A DNA stretch of 64,000 nucleotides from Paenisporosarcina macmurdoensis (GCF_042658845.1 NZ_JBHSRI010000006.1:49422-113421), one strand, 5' to 3'; positions 41,994-51,224 are shown, counted from the stretch's first letter. The notes: generated from the letters alone by a model not told the origin. Translations and numbers: made by a program.

Positions 41994-42362
41994 GTGATCC
42001 AACAAGAGAGTCGTATGAAAGTTGCTGACAACTCAGGTGCACGTGAAGTTTTAACAATTAAAGTGCTTGGTGGTTCTGGTCGTAAAACTGCTAACATCGG
42101 CGATGTAGTCGTGTGTACAGTTAAGAAAGCAACACCAGGTGGCGTTGTCAAGAAAGGTGACGTCGTTAAAGCCGTTATCGTTCGCACTAAAAGCGGTGTA
42201 CGCCGTAAAGACGGAACTTATATCAAATTTGATGAAAACGCATGCGTTATTATCAAGGACGATAAAGGCCCGCGCGGAACTCGTATTTTCGGACCTGTTG
42301 CACGTGAATTACGTGACAATAGCTTCATGAAAATCGTATCTTTAGCTCCGGAAGTTCTTTAA
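41994..42362 (+). CDS. rplN: 50S ribosomal protein L14
   Basis: Interface protein bridging to 16S rRNA. 122 residues. MIQQESRMKVADNSGAREVL start and GTRIFGPVARELRDNSFMKI near 97-116. GTG start at 41994 after GAGAGGAGGT. Confidence 0.97.
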   Translation: MIQQESRMKVADNSGAREVLTIKVLGGSGRKTANIGDVVVCTVKKATPGGVVKKGDVVKAVIVRTKSGVRRKDGTYIKFDENACVIIKDDKGPRGTRIFGPVARELRDNSFMKIVSLAPEVL

Positions 42363-42398
42363 TTAAGGTGAAAGTGCTAAACAAGGAGGTGCGACAGA

Positions 42399-42710
42399 AT
42401 GCATGTTAAAAAAGGCGACAAAGTTATGGTGATCTCAGGTAAAGCAAAAGGCAAAACTGGTACAATCATTGCTTCATTCCCAAAAACAGACCGCGTAGTA
42501 GTTGAAGGTTTGAATCTGGTGAAAAAGCATATGAAACCAAACCAGGCAAATCCACAAGGTGGAATTGTAAGCCAAGAGGCATCAATTCACGTATCGAACG
42601 TTATGTTAATCGACCCTAAATCAGGCGAGCCGACTCGCGTAAGTTACAAAGTGGAAGATGGCAAAAAAGTTCGTGTTGCAAAAAAATCAGGCGAAACAAT
42701 AGATAAATAA
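42399..42710 (+). CDS. rplX: 50S ribosomal protein L24
   Basis: Assembly-initiating protein with a KOW motif (KKGDKVMVISGKAKGKTGTI near 3-22). 103 residues. AAGGAGGTG SD; 36 bp after rplN. Confidence 0.97.
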   Translation: MHVKKGDKVMVISGKAKGKTGTIIASFPKTDRVVVEGLNLVKKHMKPNQANPQGGIVSQEASIHVSNVMLIDPKSGEPTRVSYKVEDGKKVRVAKKSGETIDK

Positions 42711-42735
42711 GTAAAAGAAGAAGGGAGGTACACAC

Positions 42736-43275
42736 ATGAACCGCCTAAAAGAAAAATTTCTTAAGGAAGTTTCTCCTGCTCTAATGAGCAAGTTTGAATA
42801 CAAATCAGTTATGCAAGTGCCACAAGTGAACAAAATCGTAATCAACATGGGTGTTGGTGATGCTGTTCAAAACACTAAAGCACTAGATGCAGCTGTTGAA
42901 GAATTAACAATCATTACAGGTCAAAAACCTGTTGTAACTAAAGCTAAGAAATCTATAGCAGGCTTCCGTCTTCGTGAAGGTATGCCAATCGGCTGTAAAG
43001 TAACATTACGCGGTGAGCGTATGTACGACTTCTTGGACAAATTAATTGCAATCTCTCTTCCACGTGTACGTGATTTCCGCGGTGTTTCTAAAAAAGCATT
43101 CGACGGTCGCGGTAACTACACATTAGGTGTGAAAGAACAATTGATCTTCCCTGAAATCGACTACGATAAAGTGTCAAAAGTACGCGGTATGGATATCGTA
43201 ATTGTAACAACTGCGAACTCTGACGAAGAAGCTCGTGAGTTATTATCACAATTCGGAATGCCGTTCCAAAAGTAA
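42736..43275 (+). CDS. rplE: 50S ribosomal protein L5
   Basis: 5S rRNA-binding protein contacting P-site tRNA. 179 residues. VPQVNKIVINMGVGDAVQNT near 28-47 and RDFRGVSKKAFDGRGNYTLG near 115-134. AGGGAGGT SD. Confidence 0.98.
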   Translation: MNRLKEKFLKEVSPALMSKFEYKSVMQVPQVNKIVINMGVGDAVQNTKALDAAVEELTIITGQKPVVTKAKKSIAGFRLREGMPIGCKVTLRGERMYDFLDKLIAISLPRVRDFRGVSKKAFDGRGNYTLGVKEQLIFPEIDYDKVSKVRGMDIVIVTTANSDEEARELLSQFGMPFQK

Positions 43276-43294
43276 ACATAAGGGAGGCGTAAAC

Positions 43295-43480
43295 GTGGCT
43301 AAAAAATCAATGATCGCTAAACAAAAGCGCACGCCAAAGCATAATGTACAAGCTTACACACGTTGTGAACGTTGCGGTCGTCCGCATTCGGTCTTACGTA
43401 AATTTAAACTTTGCCGTATTTGTTTCCGTGAGCTTGCTTACAAAGGACAAATTCCTGGCGTGAAAAAAGCCAGCTGGTAA
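43295..43480 (+). CDS. rpsZ: 30S ribosomal protein S14, zinc-binding type (Z)
   Basis: 61-residue form with two CxxC zinc motifs: CERCGRPHSV near 24 and CRICFRELAYKG near 40. It is the C+ type, as expected for the spc operon in Bacillales. GTG at 43295 after GGGAGGCG; in-frame sequence from 43235 overlaps rplE and is rejected. Confidence 0.96.
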   Translation: MAKKSMIAKQKRTPKHNVQAYTRCERCGRPHSVLRKFKLCRICFRELAYKGQIPGVKKASW

Positions 43481-43509
43481 TCCCCTAAACTGGGAAGGAG
43501 GTTAATGTA

Positions 43510-43908
43510 ATGACAATGACAGATCCGATTGCAGATATGCTTACACGTATTCGTAACGCGAACATGGTTCGCCACGAAAAGTTAGAGTTACCTGCATCAA
43601 ACATGAAAAAAGAGATCGCTGAGATCCTTAAACGTGAAGGTTTTGTTCGTGACGTAGAATACGTTGAAGATAGCAAACAAGGTATCATTCGTATCTTCTT
43701 GAAATACGGTCAAAACAACGAACGCGTTATTACTGGTTTGAAACGTATTTCTAAACCTGGTCTTCGTGTGTATGCGAAGACAAATGAAGTACCAAGAGTA
43801 TTAAATGGCCTTGGAATTGCTTTAGTTTCAACTTCTAACGGTCTATTAACAGATAAAGAAGCACGCGCTAAACAAGTTGGCGGCGAAATCGTAGCTTACG
43901 TTTGGTAA
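43510..43908 (+). CDS. rpsH: 30S ribosomal protein S8
   Basis: Platform protein; in E. coli it represses the spc operon. 132 residues. MTDPIADMLTRIRNANMVRH near the start and the end segment STSNGLLTDKEARAKQVGGE near 108. GAAGGAGG SD; ATG at 43510 (a second at 43516) agrees with relatives. Confidence 0.97.
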   Translation: MTMTDPIADMLTRIRNANMVRHEKLELPASNMKKEIAEILKREGFVRDVEYVEDSKQGIIRIFLKYGQNNERVITGLKRISKPGLRVYAKTNEVPRVLNGLGIALVSTSNGLLTDKEARAKQVGGEIVAYVW

Positions 43909-43937
43909 AAAGCAACAATCGAATGGAGGTGCAATAA

Positions 43938-44477
43938 ATGTCTCGTGTAGGTAAAAAACCAATTGAGGTTCCTGCTGACGTTACTGTAACTATTGGTAAG
44001 AACAACGATGTTACTGTAAAAGGTCCAAAAGGCGAGCTTACTCGTACTTTTAATGCAGATATTAAAATCGAAAAAGAAGAAAACGTTGTTACATTAACAC
44101 GTCCTTCTGATTCAAAAGATCACCGTACGATTCACGGTACAACTCGTGCTTTGCTTGCAAACATGGTTGAAGGTGTTTCTAAAGGGTTCGAACGTAGTCT
44201 TGAATTAGTTGGAGTTGGTTACCGTGCTTCTTTACAAGGAGAAAAACTTGTATTGAACGTAGGTTTCTCACATCCAGTAGAATTCACTCCTGAGAATGGT
44301 TTAGTAGTAGAAGTTCCTACAAATACTAAAATCATCATCAAAGGAATTGACAAAGAACGCGTAGGTGCATTAGCATCAAATGTTCGTCAAATTCGTCCAC
44401 CAGAGCCGTATAAAGGCAAAGGTATTCGTTATGAAGGCGAAGTAGTTCGTCGTAAAGAAGGTAAAACAGGTAAATAA
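43938..44477 (+). CDS. rplF: 50S ribosomal protein L6
   Basis: Near the factor-binding site. 179 residues with two L6 repeats. MSRVGKKPIEVPADVTVTI start and the signature RPPEPYKGKGIRYEGEVVRR near 152. TGGAGGTG SD. Confidence 0.98.
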   Translation: MSRVGKKPIEVPADVTVTIGKNNDVTVKGPKGELTRTFNADIKIEKEENVVTLTRPSDSKDHRTIHGTTRALLANMVEGVSKGFERSLELVGVGYRASLQGEKLVLNVGFSHPVEFTPENGLVVEVPTNTKIIIKGIDKERVGALASNVRQIRPPEPYKGKGIRYEGEVVRRKEGKTGK

Positions 44478-44509
44478 TGCTGCCTAAGCATTAGAAAGGA
44501 GTGACCTCT

Positions 44510-44866
44510 GTGATTACGAAACAAGATAAAAATCAAGTTCGTAAAAAACGTCATGCACGTGTACGTTCTAAAATCACGGGTACAGCTGAACGTCCTCGTT
44601 TAAATGTATTCCGTTCTAATAAACATTTATATGCGCAATTAATCGACGATACTGCTGGTGTAACACTTGTAAGTGCTTCTACTATGGAAAAAGATTTCGA
44701 TGGTACTGGTAACTTAGAGTCTGCTACAGTAATTGGCGAAACAATCGCTAAACGCGCTTCTGAAAATAACATTAAAGTTGTTGTTTTCGACCGTGGCGGT
44801 TACTTATATCATGGTCGCGTAAAAGCTATAGCTGAAGCTGCTCGCGAAAATGGCCTAGAATTTTAA
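44510..44866 (+). CDS. rplR: 50S ribosomal protein L18
   Basis: 5S rRNA-binding protein. 118 residues. RLNVFRSNKHLYAQLIDD near 30 and VVFDRGGYLYHGRVKAIAEA near 89-108. GTG at 44510 follows AAAGGAGTG; the upstream GTG 44501 is within that SD. Confidence 0.97.
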   Translation: MITKQDKNQVRKKRHARVRSKITGTAERPRLNVFRSNKHLYAQLIDDTAGVTLVSASTMEKDFDGTGNLESATVIGETIAKRASENNIKVVVFDRGGYLYHGRVKAIAEAARENGLEF

Positions 44867-44887
44867 TAAGAAGGAGGGACACATTTC

Positions 44888-45388
44888 ATGCGTCACATTG
44901 ATCCAAACAAACTTGAACTTGAAGAACGCGTAGTAACAATTAACCGCGTAGCTAAAGTTGTAAAAGGTGGACGTCGTTTCCGCTTCACTGCATTGGTTGT
45001 TGTTGGTGACAAGAATGGCCACGTAGGATTCGGTACTGGTAAAGCACAAGAAGTACCAGATGCTATCCGCAAAGCAATTGAAGATGCGAAGAAAAACCTG
45101 ATCGAAGTGCCTATGGTACGTGGTACAACTCCACATTTAATTATCGGTAACTTTGGCGCTGGTGAAATTTTAATTAAACCTGCTGCTCCTGGTACCGGCG
45201 TTATCGCTGGTGGTCCAGTTCGTGCTGTACTTGAGCTAGCTGGTATTACTGATATTCTTTCTAAATCTCTTGGTTCTAACACACCGATCAACATGGTACG
45301 TGCTACAATCAACGGTTTAACTGGTCTAAAACGTGCTGAGGATGTTGCTAAATTGCGCGGCAAGTCAGTTAAAGAGTTATTAGGTTAA
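44888..45388 (+). CDS. rpsE: 30S ribosomal protein S5
   Basis: Decoding-accuracy protein. 166 residues. NRVAKVVKGGRRFRFTALVV near 20-39, GKAQEVPDAIRKAIEDAKKN near 54 and GAGEILIKPAAPGTGVIAGG near 94. The spectinomycin loop around residues 22-30 looks ordinary. GAAGGAGGG SD. Confidence 0.98.
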   Translation: MRHIDPNKLELEERVVTINRVAKVVKGGRRFRFTALVVVGDKNGHVGFGTGKAQEVPDAIRKAIEDAKKNLIEVPMVRGTTPHLIIGNFGAGEILIKPAAPGTGVIAGGPVRAVLELAGITDILSKSLGSNTPINMVRATINGLTGLKRAEDVAKLRGKSVKELLG

Positions 45389-45403
45389 GGGAGGGAAATG
45401 ACA

Positions 45404-45583
45404 ATGGCAAAATTACAAGTTACCCTCACTAGAAGTGTAATCGGGACTAAACCTGGTCAACGCAAAACTGTAGAAGCTCTTGGTTTACGTAAAATGCATC
45501 AAACTGTTGAGCATGCTGACAACGTAGCTATCCGTGGGATGGTTGAGAAAGTAGCTCATTTAGTTTCTGTAAAGGAACTATAA
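45404..45583 (+). CDS. rpmD: 50S ribosomal protein L30
   Basis: 59 residues. MAKLQVTLTRSVIGTKPGQR start and the signature LGLRKMHQTVEHADNVAIRG near 28. AAGGGAGGG SD is properly spaced for ATG 45404; ATG at 45398 would be too close. Confidence 0.95.
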   Translation: MAKLQVTLTRSVIGTKPGQRKTVEALGLRKMHQTVEHADNVAIRGMVEKVAHLVSVKEL

Positions 45584-45615
45584 TTAGTATTTTAGATTAA
45601 GGAGGTGCCACCCAT

Positions 45616-46056
45616 ATGAAATTGCATGAGTTAAAACCAGCAGAAGGATCTCGTTCAAACCGTAAACGTAAAGGTCGCGGGATTGGTTCTGGTAATGGTA
45701 AAACTGCAGGTAAAGGTCATAAAGGTCAAAACGCTCGTTCTGGCGGCGGTGTTCGTCCAGGATTTGAAGGCGGTCAAAACCCATTATTCAGACGTTTACC
45801 AAAACGTGGCTTTACGAACATTAATCGTAAAGTTTACGCTATTGTTAATCTTGATACACTTAACCGTTTCGAAGAGGGCACGGAGGTAACACCTGCATTG
45901 CTTATTGAAACAGGTTATGTGAGCAGCGAAAAAGCTGGAATCAAGATTCTGAGTAACGGAACTCTTGACAAAAAGCTTACTGTGAAAGCTCACAAATTCT
46001 CTGCTTCTGCTAAAGAAGCTATTGAAGCTGCGGGCGGACAAACAGAGGTGGTTTAA
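45616..46056 (+). CDS. rplO: 50S ribosomal protein L15
   Basis: Late-assembly protein. 146 residues. Gly/Arg-rich start (GRGIGSGNGKTAGKGHKGQN near 22-41) and GFEGGQNPLFRRLPKRGF near 50. AAGGAGGTG SD. The stop overlaps the secY ATG (TAATG). Confidence 0.97.
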   Translation: MKLHELKPAEGSRSNRKRKGRGIGSGNGKTAGKGHKGQNARSGGGVRPGFEGGQNPLFRRLPKRGFTNINRKVYAIVNLDTLNRFEEGTEVTPALLIETGYVSSEKAGIKILSNGTLDKKLTVKAHKFSASAKEAIEAAGGQTEVV

Positions 46057-47348
46057 TGTTTCAGACAATCTCCAACTTTATGCGCGTTAGAGATATAAGA
46101 AATAAAATCATTTTTACTTTGTTAATGTTGATCGTTTTTCGTATCGGGACATTCATCCCGGTACCAAACGTTGACGCACAAGTGTTGCAAGCTACAGACC
46201 AATTTAGTTTGATTGGTTTCTTAAATACATTTGGTGGCGGTGCTCTTGCTAACTTTTCGATTTTAGCAATGGGAATCATGCCGTACATCACGGCATCTAT
46301 CATTGTACAATTGTTGCAAATGGATGTTGTACCGAAGTTTACGGAGTGGGCAAAACAAGGTGAAGTCGGAAGACGTAAACTTGCTCAGTTCACACGTTAC
46401 TTCACAATTGTGTTGGCGTTCATCCAAGCGATGGCGATGTCTTACGGGTTTAACCGTATGTATGACGGCTCTTTAATTAAAGCTGATGGCATTTCAACGT
46501 ATATTGTTATAGCTATTGTGTTAACAGGCGGAACTGCGTTCCTTCTTTGGTTATCTGAGCAGATCACTGCTAAAGGTGTTGGTAATGGGATTTCCATTAT
46601 CATCTTTGCAGGTATCGTTGCTGCGATTCCAGGGGCTGCTAACCAAATCTATGCACAACAATTAGATGGCGCTGGTGATGATTTATTCATCCGTATTGGT
46701 ATTATGGTACTTCTAGTTTTAGCGATAATTGCCGTTACTGTGGGAGTTATTTACGTTCAACAAGCGTTGCGTAAAATTCCAATTCAGTACGCAAAACGTG
46801 TTGCTGGCCGCGGTGCTACTGGCGGACAACAAACACACTTACCGTTAAAAGTGAATGCTGCGGGAGTAATCCCAGTAATCTTTGCGGTTGCATTTATTAT
46901 TACGCCTCAAACACTTTCTACTTTCTTTGGACAGAATAATGTAACGGATTTTATTCAGAACACATTTGATTATTCGAAACCGGTGGGCATGCTCATCTAT
47001 GTTGCGTTAATCATTGCATTTACGTATTTCTATGCGTTCATTCAAGTGAATCCTGAAAACGTTGCAGATAATCTGAAAAAACAAGGTGCTTATATTCCGG
47101 GAATTCGTCCAGGGAAAAACACACAAGACTATTTAACAACTGTTTTGTATCGTTTAACTTTCGTGGGTGCGATCTTCCTAGCATTAGTTGCAATCATGCC
47201 GATTTTGTTCATTAACTTCGCTGGTCTTCCAGCTTCTGCTCAAATCGGTGGAACAAGCTTACTAATCGTTGTCGGTGTTGCACTGGAAACGATGAAACAG
47301 CTAGAAGCACAACTAGTGAAACGTCATTACAAAGGTTTCATGAAATAA
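46056..47348 (+). CDS. secY: Preprotein translocase subunit SecY
   Basis: Channel-forming membrane protein of the Sec translocase. 430 residues with about ten hydrophobic spans. Pore-plug region FGGGALANFSILAMGIMPYI near 59-78 and the cytoplasmic loop GQQTHLPLKVNAAGVIPVIF near 265. Start shares A with the rplO stop. Followed by adk after 63 bp. Confidence 0.98.
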   Translation: MFQTISNFMRVRDIRNKIIFTLLMLIVFRIGTFIPVPNVDAQVLQATDQFSLIGFLNTFGGGALANFSILAMGIMPYITASIIVQLLQMDVVPKFTEWAKQGEVGRRKLAQFTRYFTIVLAFIQAMAMSYGFNRMYDGSLIKADGISTYIVIAIVLTGGTAFLLWLSEQITAKGVGNGISIIIFAGIVAAIPGAANQIYAQQLDGAGDDLFIRIGIMVLLVLAIIAVTVGVIYVQQALRKIPIQYAKRVAGRGATGGQQTHLPLKVNAAGVIPVIFAVAFIITPQTLSTFFGQNNVTDFIQNTFDYSKPVGMLIYVALIIAFTYFYAFIQVNPENVADNLKKQGAYIPGIRPGKNTQDYLTTVLYRLTFVGAIFLALVAIMPILFINFAGLPASAQIGGTSLLIVVGVALETMKQLEAQLVKRHYKGFMK

Positions 47349-47411
47349 AGTTTGGTTTTGAGGGACGTCTTCGTTCCTTTTAACCTGCAAATTATGCAGG
47401 GGGCAAAACGT

Positions 47412-48065
47412 ATGAATATCGTTTTAATGGGTTTGCCGGGTGCAGGTAAAGGCACTCAAGCAGATAAAATTGTTGAGAAGTACGCAATCCCTCATATTTC
47501 TACAGGCGACATGTTCCGAGCAGCTATAAAAGGCGGCACGGATCTTGGCCTAAAAGCCAAATCGTTTATGGATGAGGGTGCATTAGTACCTGATGAAGTA
47601 ACGATCGGAATCGTTCGTGAAAGATTAAGCAAATCTGATTGCGATAACGGATTTTTATTAGACGGGTTTCCACGTACAGTTCCTCAAGCGGCGGCACTTG
47701 ATGCGCTATTGGCTGATCTGAACAAAAACGTAGAACACGTTTTAAATATTCAAGTTGAGCAAGAAGAATTGATTAAGCGCCTAACGGGGCGTCGCATCTG
47801 TAAAGTTTGTGGCACTGCGTATCATTTAGTCTTCAACCCACCTCAAGTAGATGGTGTTTGTGACAAAGATGGAGGCGAGCTTTACCAGCGCGCGGATGAT
47901 AATCCGGAAACGGTCACTAACCGTCTGGAAGTAAATATGAAACAAACACAACCTCTACTCGACTATTATGGCGACAAAGGTGTGTTAACAAATATTAACG
48001 GTCAGCAAGACATTCATAAGGTATTTGCTGATTTAAATGCTCTTTTAGAGAGCAAACGCAGCTGA
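47412..48065 (+). CDS. adk: Adenylate kinase, zinc-lid type
   Basis: Catalyses ATP + AMP = 2 ADP. 217 residues from ATG 47412. P-loop GLPGAGKGTQADK near 7-19, GFPRTVPQAAALDALL near 86, and a lid with CKVCGTAYH near 130 plus a CDKDGGEL segment (Cys-Cys-Cys-Asp zinc site). GGGGG is a weak SD. In most Bacillales map follows; here only a map remnant is left. Confidence 0.97.
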   Translation: MNIVLMGLPGAGKGTQADKIVEKYAIPHISTGDMFRAAIKGGTDLGLKAKSFMDEGALVPDEVTIGIVRERLSKSDCDNGFLLDGFPRTVPQAAALDALLADLNKNVEHVLNIQVEQEELIKRLTGRRICKVCGTAYHLVFNPPQVDGVCDKDGGELYQRADDNPETVTNRLEVNMKQTQPLLDYYGDKGVLTNINGQQDIHKVFADLNALLESKRS

Positions 48066-48172
48066 ATCTAGCGGCAAGCTTGTAAACGAATTTTTTTTCG
48101 AGAGCTGCAAAAGCAAATTATGCCCGCTATACGTAGAACGAAATAGCAAGTGTCGCGTTTAAGAGGATCCCT

Positions 48173-48445
48173 TTGTCCTTTCGTGCATTTCTACTTCCGA
48201 CGAGGTATAATGGGTTTCGTGGAAGCATCTGTGTAACGGATATGGTGGAACTCATCCAAGACATTCCGAGCGTTCGTGTTTACATGAGGGAGACAGGTTC
48301 ACCCCGGTCAGTCTACTCCGTAGGTTGCCAGAAGCGAAGCCTGACGAGTGTCTTTCGAACATCTCTCATGCAAAGCAAACCTATGTTGAAACGAAAAGAG
48401 TCCATTGCGGATTTGATTTGCGGAACATGCCGTTTGATTTGCTGA
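48173..48445 (+). pseudogene. map: Decayed map (methionine aminopeptidase, type I)
   Basis: Between adk and infA, where map normally lies, two frames keep short map-like stretches. YNGFRGSICV..ELIQDIPSVRV (near 48200-48275) resembles the family YNGFRGSICVSVNEELVHGIP. PEAKPDECLSNISHAKQTYV (from 48328) resembles EAKPGERLSNISHAIQTYVE. The frames differ, the metal-binding central part is missing, and only ~270 bp of ~750 remain. It cannot be active, so an intact map must lie elsewhere. Recognition is by eye. Confidence 0.8.
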
Positions 48446-48483
48446 TGAGACCTGATTTTTTATACAGAAGGGAGACAGGGTTG

Positions 48484-48702
48484 ATGGCGAAAGACGATGT
48501 AATTGAAGTCGAAGGAACAGTTGTTGAGACTTTGCCCAACGCGATGTTTAAGGTAGAATTGGAAAATGGTCACACGATTCTTGCTCATGTTTCGGGCAAA
48601 ATCCGTATGCATTTTATCCGCATCCTACCTGGAGATAAAGTCACAATTGAACTTTCTCCTTACGATTTAACTCGCGGACGTATCACATACCGTTTTAAAT
48701 AA
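48484..48702 (+). CDS. infA: Translation initiation factor IF-1
   Basis: 72-residue OB-fold factor. MAKDDVIEVEGTVVETLPNA start, LENGHTILAHVSGKIRMHFI near 24-43 and LTRGRITYRFK at the end. ATG at 48484 after AAGGGAGACAGGG. Sequence upstream in frame belongs to the map remnant. Confidence 0.98.
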   Translation: MAKDDVIEVEGTVVETLPNAMFKVELENGHTILAHVSGKIRMHFIRILPGDKVTIELSPYDLTRGRITYRFK

Positions 48703-48739
48703 TCTTTTGCACTCCGGACCACTAAGGAGGTTGGGTTAG

Positions 48740-48853
48740 ATGAAAGTAAGACCATCTGTGAAACCGATCTGCGAAAAATGTAAAGTTATTCGCAGACGCG
48801 GTAAAGTAATGGTAATCTGTGAAAATCCTAAACATAAACAAAAACAAGGCTAA
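48740..48853 (+). CDS. rpmJ: 50S ribosomal protein L36
   Basis: 37-residue zinc protein read directly from the sequence: [20 protein letters not shown] then [17 protein letters not shown]. The CxxC...C...H zinc ligands are intact. TAAGGAGG SD. Lies between infA and rpsM as usual. Confidence 0.97.
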
Positions 48854-48876
48854 TTTGAAGGAGGTGCACGACACAC

Positions 48877-49242
48877 ATGGCTCGTATTGCTGGTGTTGAC
48901 ATTCCGCGCGATAAACGCGTTGTTATTTCATTAACATATATTTTCGGTATTGGTAAAACTACTGCACAAAAAGCTCTTGCAGTTGCAGGAGTTTCTGAAG
49001 AAGCACGCGTTCGTGATCTTACAGAAGACGAATTAAACAAAATTCGTGAAGCAATCGGTGCTTTCAAGGTTGAAGGAGATCTTCGCCGTGAAGTATCATT
49101 AAATATCAAACGATTGATGGAAATCGGTTCATTCCGTGGTATCCGTCATCGTAGAGGTTTACCTGTTCGCGGTCAAAATACGAAGAACAATGCGCGTACG
49201 CGTAAAGGTCCTCGTAAAACTGTTGCTAACAAGAAAAAATAA
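48877..49242 (+). CDS. rpsM: 30S ribosomal protein S13
   Basis: Head protein touching P-site tRNA. 121 residues. MARIAGVDIPRDKRVVISLT start and GSFRGIRHRRGLPVRGQNTK near 87-106. GAAGGAGGTG SD. Confidence 0.98.
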   Translation: MARIAGVDIPRDKRVVISLTYIFGIGKTTAQKALAVAGVSEEARVRDLTEDELNKIREAIGAFKVEGDLRREVSLNIKRLMEIGSFRGIRHRRGLPVRGQNTKNNARTRKGPRKTVANKKK

Positions 49243-49267
49243 TACGTAAAGGAGGTTTCTTCCTAAC

Positions 49268-49657
49268 ATGGCACGTAAACAACAAACACGTAAGCGTCGT
49301 GTGAAAAAGAATATCGAATCTGGTATTGCTCACATCCGCTCTACATTCAATAACACAATTGTAACAATTACAGATATGCAAGGAAATGCAGTATCTTGGT
49401 CAAGTGCTGGTTCACTTGGTTTTAAAGGATCTCGTAAATCGACGCCATTTGCTGCGCAATTGGCTGCCGAAGCAGCTGCTAAGTCATCTGTTGAACATGG
49501 TTTGAAGACGTTAGAAGTAACGGTTAAAGGTCCTGGTGCAGGTCGTGAAGCTGCAATTCGTGCACTTCAAGCTGCAGGTCTTGATGTTACAGCTATTAAA
49601 GATGTAACTCCAGTTCCACATAACGGATGCCGACCACCAAAACGTCGTCGCGTGTAA
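49268..49657 (+). CDS. rpsK: 30S ribosomal protein S11
   Basis: Platform protein. 129 residues. IAHIRSTFNNTIVTITDMQG near 20-39 and VTPVPHNGCRPPKRRRV at the end. AAAGGAGG SD. Followed by a 139-bp leader before rpoA. Confidence 0.98.
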   Translation: MARKQQTRKRRVKKNIESGIAHIRSTFNNTIVTITDMQGNAVSWSSAGSLGFKGSRKSTPFAAQLAAEAAAKSSVEHGLKTLEVTVKGPGAGREAAIRALQAAGLDVTAIKDVTPVPHNGCRPPKRRRV

Positions 49658-49796
49658 TAGGTGCCTCTCAATCAAATGATTGAGAACATCATTTCTTGTA
49701 CAAACTGAGTTGTGCAATCACCGATAAGTCTAGTACCTATCGATTTCTGATGGAACGAACCTATACATTCGATGTTTTGAAGGAGGGTATATTTGA

Positions 49797-50741
49797 ATGA
49801 TCGAAATTGAAAAACCAAAGATTGAAACGGTTGAGATCAGCGAAGGTGCCAAATTTGGCAAGTTTGTTGTAGAACCGCTTGAGCGTGGATATGGAAACAC
49901 ATTAGGTAATTCCCTACGTCGTATACTTTTGTCTTCTTTACCAGGAGCTGCAGTAACTTCTATTCAAATTGATGGCGTTCTTCACGAATTCTCTACTATA
50001 GAGGGCGTAGTTGAAGATGTTGCTTCAGTTATTATGAATGTGAAGAAATTAGCTCTAAAAATCTACTCTGATGAAGAAAAAGTCATCGAGATTGATATTA
50101 AAGGTGATGGACAGGTTACAGCTGCTGACATTACACATGACAGTGATGTAGAAATTTTAAATCCTGATCTCTATATTGCAACAATCGGTAAAAATGGTCA
50201 TTTGCGTATGCGTATGTATGCACAACGCGGCCGCGGTTACACTCCTGCTGATCAAAACAAACGTGAGGATCTTCCTATCGGCGTGATCCCAATTGACTCT
50301 ATTTATACTCCAGTTTCACGCGTCAATTTCCAAGTAGAGAATACTCGTGTTGGTCAAATGACTAATTTCGATAAACTTTCTCTAGATGTGTGGACAGATG
50401 GCAGCATCGGTCCCAAAGAGGCGATTTCGCTTGGAGCGAAAATTTTAACTGAGCATCTAAACATTTTTGTTGGGATGACTGATGAGGCACAAACTGCTGA
50501 AATCATGGTCGAAAAAGAAGAAGATCAAAAAGAAAAAGTGTTGGAGATGACAATCGAAGAGCTTGATCTTTCTGTTCGTTCTTATAACTGCTTGAAGCGC
50601 GCGGGTATCAATACGGTACTTGAGTTAGCTAATAAGTCAGAAGACGATATGATGAAAGTTCGTAACCTTGGACGTAAATCACTAGAAGAAGTTAGAGCGA
50701 AGTTAGATGAGCTAGGCTTAGGATTACGCAAAGAAGACTAA
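49797..50741 (+). CDS. rpoA: DNA-directed RNA polymerase subunit alpha
   Basis: Scaffold subunit whose CTD binds UP elements and regulators. 314 residues. NTD: EPLERGYGNTLGNSLRRILL near 27-46. Acidic linker near 233-243, then CTD with ELDLSVRSYNCLKRAGINTV near 249 and NLGRKSLEEVRAKLDELGL near 290. AAGGAGGG SD. Confidence 0.98.
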   Translation: MIEIEKPKIETVEISEGAKFGKFVVEPLERGYGNTLGNSLRRILLSSLPGAAVTSIQIDGVLHEFSTIEGVVEDVASVIMNVKKLALKIYSDEEKVIEIDIKGDGQVTAADITHDSDVEILNPDLYIATIGKNGHLRMRMYAQRGRGYTPADQNKREDLPIGVIPIDSIYTPVSRVNFQVENTRVGQMTNFDKLSLDVWTDGSIGPKEAISLGAKILTEHLNIFVGMTDEAQTAEIMVEKEEDQKEKVLEMTIEELDLSVRSYNCLKRAGINTVLELANKSEDDMMKVRNLGRKSLEEVRAKLDELGLGLRKED

Positions 50742-50793
50742 GCGACTTTTTTGATAAAGCAAGATTAATATTCAACAAAGGAGGTAAACATCT

Positions 50794-51174
50794 ATGGGTT
50801 ACAGAAAACTTGGTCGTACAAGTTCTCAACGTAAAGCGATGTTGCGTGACTTAACAACTGACTTGATCATCAACGAACGTATTCAAACGACTGAAGCTCG
50901 TGCGAAAGAAGTGCGTTCAGTTTGTGAGAAAATGATTACATTAGGTAAACGTGGAGATTTGCATGCACGTCGTCAAGCTGCAGCATATATTCGTCGTGAA
51001 CTAGTAACAGCTACTGATGAAGAAGGCAATGAATCAACAATTTATGCTTTGCAAAAATTGTTTGATGATGTAGCACCACGCTACGCTGATCGTCAAGGCG
51101 GATATACACGTATTATGAAAATGGGACCTCGTCGTGGAGACGGAGCACCAGTAGTAATAATTGAATTAGTTTAA
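50794..51174 (+). CDS. rplQ: 50S ribosomal protein L17
   Basis: Tunnel-exit protein closing the alpha operon. 126 residues. MGYRKLGRTSSQRKAMLRDL start and RQGGYTRIMKMGPRRGDGAP near 97-116. AAAGGAGGT SD. A terminator follows. Confidence 0.97.
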   Translation: MGYRKLGRTSSQRKAMLRDLTTDLIINERIQTTEARAKEVRSVCEKMITLGKRGDLHARRQAAAYIRRELVTATDEEGNESTIYALQKLFDDVAPRYADRQGGYTRIMKMGPRRGDGAPVVIIELV

Positions 51175-51189
51175 TTCAACAAAATTTGA

Positions 51190-51224
51190 AGAGGGTTCTA
51201 GGTTAGTAGCCGCCCTCTTTTTTT
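51190..51224 (+). terminator. Terminator after rplQ
   Basis: AGAGGG (51190-51195) / CCCTCT (51213-51218) with inner GG/CC pairs, followed by seven Ts. Confidence 0.75.

Noticed and set aside
48205..48216. TATAATGGG promoter-like -10
   Set aside because: The bases correspond to the map-relic codons for Tyr-Asn-Gly and have no matching -35 at proper spacing.
48173..48445. 90-codon open frame treated as a gene
   Set aside because: It keeps map-like residues only briefly and then shifts frame; better explained as a pseudogene.
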